Shown here: piece by piece, positions 61,505-64,000 of the stretch | Layout: each line of letters opens with the position of its first letter | Position numbering within the stretch: position 1 is the stretch's first letter | From: BQJU01 sp965229635 | GTDB lineage: Bacteria > Bacteroidota > Bacteroidia > Chitinophagales > Saprospiraceae | Length of the DNA stretch: 64,000 nt | Direction of reading: 5' to 3' | Assembly (NCBI GenBank): GCA_965229635.1 | Contig: OZ245894.1 | Location: 3,286,001 to 3,350,000 of the forward strand | Notes under the pieces: model-generated | Database searches by the model: none | What the model saw: the letters and a program-made list of their open reading frames with translations, nothing else | What the model was told of the DNA's origin: nothing | Program-made: the position numbers and the translations under genes

Positions 61505-63988
61505 TTATTTAATCATTAATTTTCCTGTTCCAATAATTCCACTTTGATCCCGGATGCGGAAGAGGTATAAACCGCTACTCAAATCTCTCCGGCTCAGGGT
61601 GGTTTGGTTACCTGAAAAGGATTTTTGGAGTACCGTTTGGCCAGTGAGGTCGATCAATTCAAAGACCCCTTGGTCGAGCGTGGTGCCTTTCACGTGGATG
61701 ACACTTTCCGAGGTAATCGGATTGGGGAAGGCCACCAATTGAGCACCAGCATCCTCGAATTCCTGGGTGGAAGTCAGCACTTCGAGGAAGTCTTCTCCCA
61801 GGGTGTGAAATACGGTATTGGTAATCACCGGTTCGTTAAAGTCGAAGTAGATAGCTGCATTGTTTTCAATCACTGCTCCCAATGCATTATCCGGCTTTTG
61901 CAGGATGTCAAATTTGATGAAACCGTGGGAAGCTGGTTCATTGGCATTGCTGTCCGGGAGCATGATATTTTCAAAAGTAAAAGTAGCCACCGCACCCTGA
62001 TTATTTGGGAGCATGTCGAGATCAAAACGATAATCATGACTACTTACTCCGGGTCTCAGGCTTCGGGCATTCAGCAAATTGGAAAGGGTATCCACTATGA
62101 CCACGTTAAAGGCGATATCAGTGCCGGTATTCTGGAAGCGTATCAGGTATTCCAGGTCGGTATTAGGGCGGATATAGTTGGGCTCCCCGTATCCGTGAGG
62201 GAAGGCTTGTTTGTCGTTTGGATCATAGGAGCCAATATTCTCCTGACAGTCAATAGAAATAAACGGATCGGCATCATTATCGCCAAAAAGTAGTGGGATA
62301 CCGGTGGTATTGATGCCGCCACATCCTTCTACGGTGAGTGAGGGCATATTCAGTCCAGGGTGTCCTGGCTCCTGCTCTGCCTCCAGATGCCAGGTAGCAC
62401 CATTGGCAGGTACCTTGATGATTTCTGTTTCATCGGGCTCAAGATTGAAAGTGCCGGTCTTCATGAGCAGTACATCTTCTACCACAATATAATTCAAGGT
62501 ACTATTCATCGCACCAGTTCCAGTATTGGTAATGAGAAGATTGAGCGAATCCGTCTCACAAGTGGCATTCACTTCGATGCTGGCGCCGGACCATAGCGGG
62601 TTGGTGGGGGCGCAGATCGTATCTGGGAAGATACGGGCCGAAGTGCAGTGGGTTTTTCCCAGCCAGGCATCGCAACTCACCTGTACCGTAACTGTAAAAT
62701 TACTGCATTCTCCCGGTGGCAGATCACCAAGTTCGAATTGATAGACATTGTTGCCCAAATTCCAAACGACACCAGGGGCTGTGCTCGTGTTATATACCAG
62801 GAAACTATCGAGCGCTACTTCTATAGAGGCATCTTCCACGGTGTCTGCGCTAAGGTTGCAGTAATTGATGTAATAGGAACTGGAAAAACACCTTCTTAAC
62901 AATGGGGCTACAATATCGACGTTGAGCAGCGGACAGTCCGCATTGAGCTGAACCGGAAATTCTAAAAACGGCTCCGGGTTCTCGGGAGTGACTTCGATAA
63001 TATAGCTGGTCTGGCAATTTCCGCCGTAGTTGTACGGAAGGTCCATGCTGACTTCAAAAAGCGTATCGGATGGACAAACAACGGTCGAAAAGAAGCCATC
63101 TTCTTCTACCATCACCGAGTGAGAAGTGCCACTCACCAATCCCGTCACCACCACGGTATAGCCAGCCAACCCCTGTTCCATATCATCTGCGATGCAATTT
63201 TCATTGGCATCCACAAACACATGACCTGAAAAAGTAATCGCACTTTCCTCCAGGCCGATCGGGTCAATAATTTGAGTGTACTGATAGTAGCCCTTGGAGG
63301 GGCCCAGTAGTAGAGGTGCTTGTCCAGGATATTGGGCGTAAAAGTTGCCATCTTCCACAAAAATAGCATAAGCATCACCTTCTCGGCTGTCGTTGTCAAG
63401 GTCTAATCGTGGCAACTCAGCCACCGGACTGATGCCATCATATTCACACCAATTGACCACCTGATAAATACGGACCGTTTTGTCAGGACCGTTGTCACAG
63501 TTGTAATCAACAACTTGATTGTCAATATCTATGGTCAAGATATCACAACTACCGTGAGTAAGGGTCACTAATTCCGGATCTTCGGTATCTCCGGGACGCA
63601 CGTCCTTCGGAAGATTGATGGTATACGCATAGGCCGGTTCGATTTGTATGGTTTGTTGACAAACCGTACTTACATTACCCGCCTGATCGATAGCCTTGTA
63701 TCTTCTCTTGATGATCGTTGTGCTACATTCCTCAAATTCTATAATCGGGTTTAATAACTCGAAGGTAACCGGACAATCGTCGGTAGCTGCTAACGGGCCA
63801 AAAAGACTTTCATATTGACTAATGTCACCAGGCTGAAAATCATCGGGTAAATCGGTACATAGCAAAGTCATGTTGGGTGGTGGCGTACAAATGGGAGGGT
63901 CCGTTTCGGTAAGGCAATCCTGAGCGGTGAGCGTCCCTGAGCCAAAGAAGAAACCTACCAGGAAAAGCAAAACAAGGTGAATTTTCAC
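61505..63988 (-). CDS. Large T9SS-secreted protein, fifth paralog of the array family
   Basis: A predicted 827-aa exported protein; the signal peptide ends TLTAQ. The visible start is GTG at 63988, and the frame stays open to the window edge, so an upstream start is possible. An N-terminal HYR-like part (TDPPICTPPPNMTLLC; YKAIDQAGNVSTVCQQT) is followed by a regulatory-like unit (FSGHVFVDANENCIADDMEQ). The array core comes next (CPLLNVDIVAPLLRRCFSSS, YCNLSADT, GKTHCTSARIFPDTICA), then the DPNDK domain (GSYDPNDKQAFPHGYGEP, YLIRFQNTGTDIAFNVVIVD) and a T9SS tail (AFPNPI ... LSSGLYLFRI ... GKLMIK). Its upstream region lies off the window. Confidence 0.85.
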   Translation of the reverse strand: MKIHLVLLFLVGFFFGSGTLTAQDCLTETDPPICTPPPNMTLLCTDLPDDFQPGDISQYESLFGPLAATDDCPVTFELLNPIIEFEECSTTIIKRRYKAIDQAGNVSTVCQQTIQIEPAYAYTINLPKDVRPGDTEDPELVTLTHGSCDILTIDIDNQVVDYNCDNGPDKTVRIYQVVNWCEYDGISPVAELPRLDLDNDSREGDAYAIFVEDGNFYAQYPGQAPLLLGPSKGYYQYTQIIDPIGLEESAITFSGHVFVDANENCIADDMEQGLAGYTVVVTGLVSGTSHSVMVEEDGFFSTVVCPSDTLFEVSMDLPYNYGGNCQTSYIIEVTPENPEPFLEFPVQLNADCPLLNVDIVAPLLRRCFSSSYYINYCNLSADTVEDASIEVALDSFLVYNTSTAPGVVWNLGNNVYQFELGDLPPGECSNFTVTVQVSCDAWLGKTHCTSARIFPDTICAPTNPLWSGASIEVNATCETDSLNLLITNTGTGAMNSTLNYIVVEDVLLMKTGTFNLEPDETEIIKVPANGATWHLEAEQEPGHPGLNMPSLTVEGCGGINTTGIPLLFGDNDADPFISIDCQENIGSYDPNDKQAFPHGYGEPNYIRPNTDLEYLIRFQNTGTDIAFNVVIVDTLSNLLNARSLRPGVSSHDYRFDLDMLPNNQGAVATFTFENIMLPDSNANEPASHGFIKFDILQKPDNALGAVIENNAAIYFDFNEPVITNTVFHTLGEDFLEVLTSTQEFEDAGAQLVAFPNPITSESVIHVKGTTLDQGVFELIDLTGQTVLQKSFSGNQTTLSRRDLSSGLYLFRIRDQSGIIGTGKLMIK

Positions 63989-64000
63989 GGGAATGAAAGC

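Overview
The window looks like chromosome from a Bacteroidota bacterium, most likely the Saprospiria (Lewinella/Haliscomenobacter-like). The evidence is six exported proteins with type IX secretion (T9SS) C-terminal sorting domains, signal peptides ending in A-Q, many lipoproteins with an S-C lipobox, and promoters of the Bacteroidota type (TTTG, 16-bp gap, TAnnTTTG). I see no rRNA, tRNA, CRISPR array, transposase or phage gene. The placement is from sequence character only; no database was searched.

Left part (1-17.9 kb): a tandem array of four divergent gene pairs, about 4 kb per unit. Each pair has a minus-strand gene for an alpha-helical, TPR-like cytoplasmic protein of 466-468 aa, and a plus-strand gene for a very large T9SS-secreted protein. 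The secreted proteins have variable N-terminal halves (beta-propeller-like, dockerin-like or Ig/HYR-like) and a shared cysteine-rich core ending in a DPNDK-type domain. All four divergent intergenic regions carry the same bipartite element, (C/T)AAA-N14-TTTG with TTGT(C/A) before the TTTG. The first helical gene is frameshifted and runs off the left edge. A fifth secreted paralog lies at the right edge (61.5-64.0 kb), where a helical partner could lie just outside. This array is the best candidate here for an undescribed system.

18-31 kb: mixed accessory genes. These are an HhH-like hypothetical, a NatAB-type ABC exporter, two cassettes each led by an AraC-type regulator and bounded by copies of a 24-bp intergenic repeat, a LolD/YbbA-type ATPase, a DUF3291 protein whose 3' end lies in a 164-bp palindromic element, and two overlapping glycosyltransferase genes.

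31-38.8 kb: a large sorbosone-dehydrogenase/HEAT/cytochrome c lipoprotein, a lipoprotein of unknown function, homocysteine S-methyltransferase, a GNAT acetyltransferase and asparaginyl-tRNA synthetase.

38.9-45.1 kb: a same-strand cluster of a sigma-factor-like protein, a zinc-finger membrane anti-sigma-like protein, an exported TPR-CHAT protease and an exported caspase-like protease with a FISUMP domain. It reads as a regulated, envelope-located protease pair and is the second candidate system.

45.2-61.2 kb: mostly housekeeping and envelope genes: Bax-inhibitor-1/YccA protein, a tiny membrane protein coupled to a DksA/TraR zinc-finger protein, RadA, a DCC-family protein, a Nudix hydrolase, an outer-membrane barrel, a GDPD-like phosphodiesterase, a GH13 glucosidase, an MDR oxidoreductase, another T9SS protein, a GNAT acetyltransferase and a TPR protein. 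Structured intergenic repeats occur at 8.5, 24.0, 49.2 and 51.4-51.8 kb.
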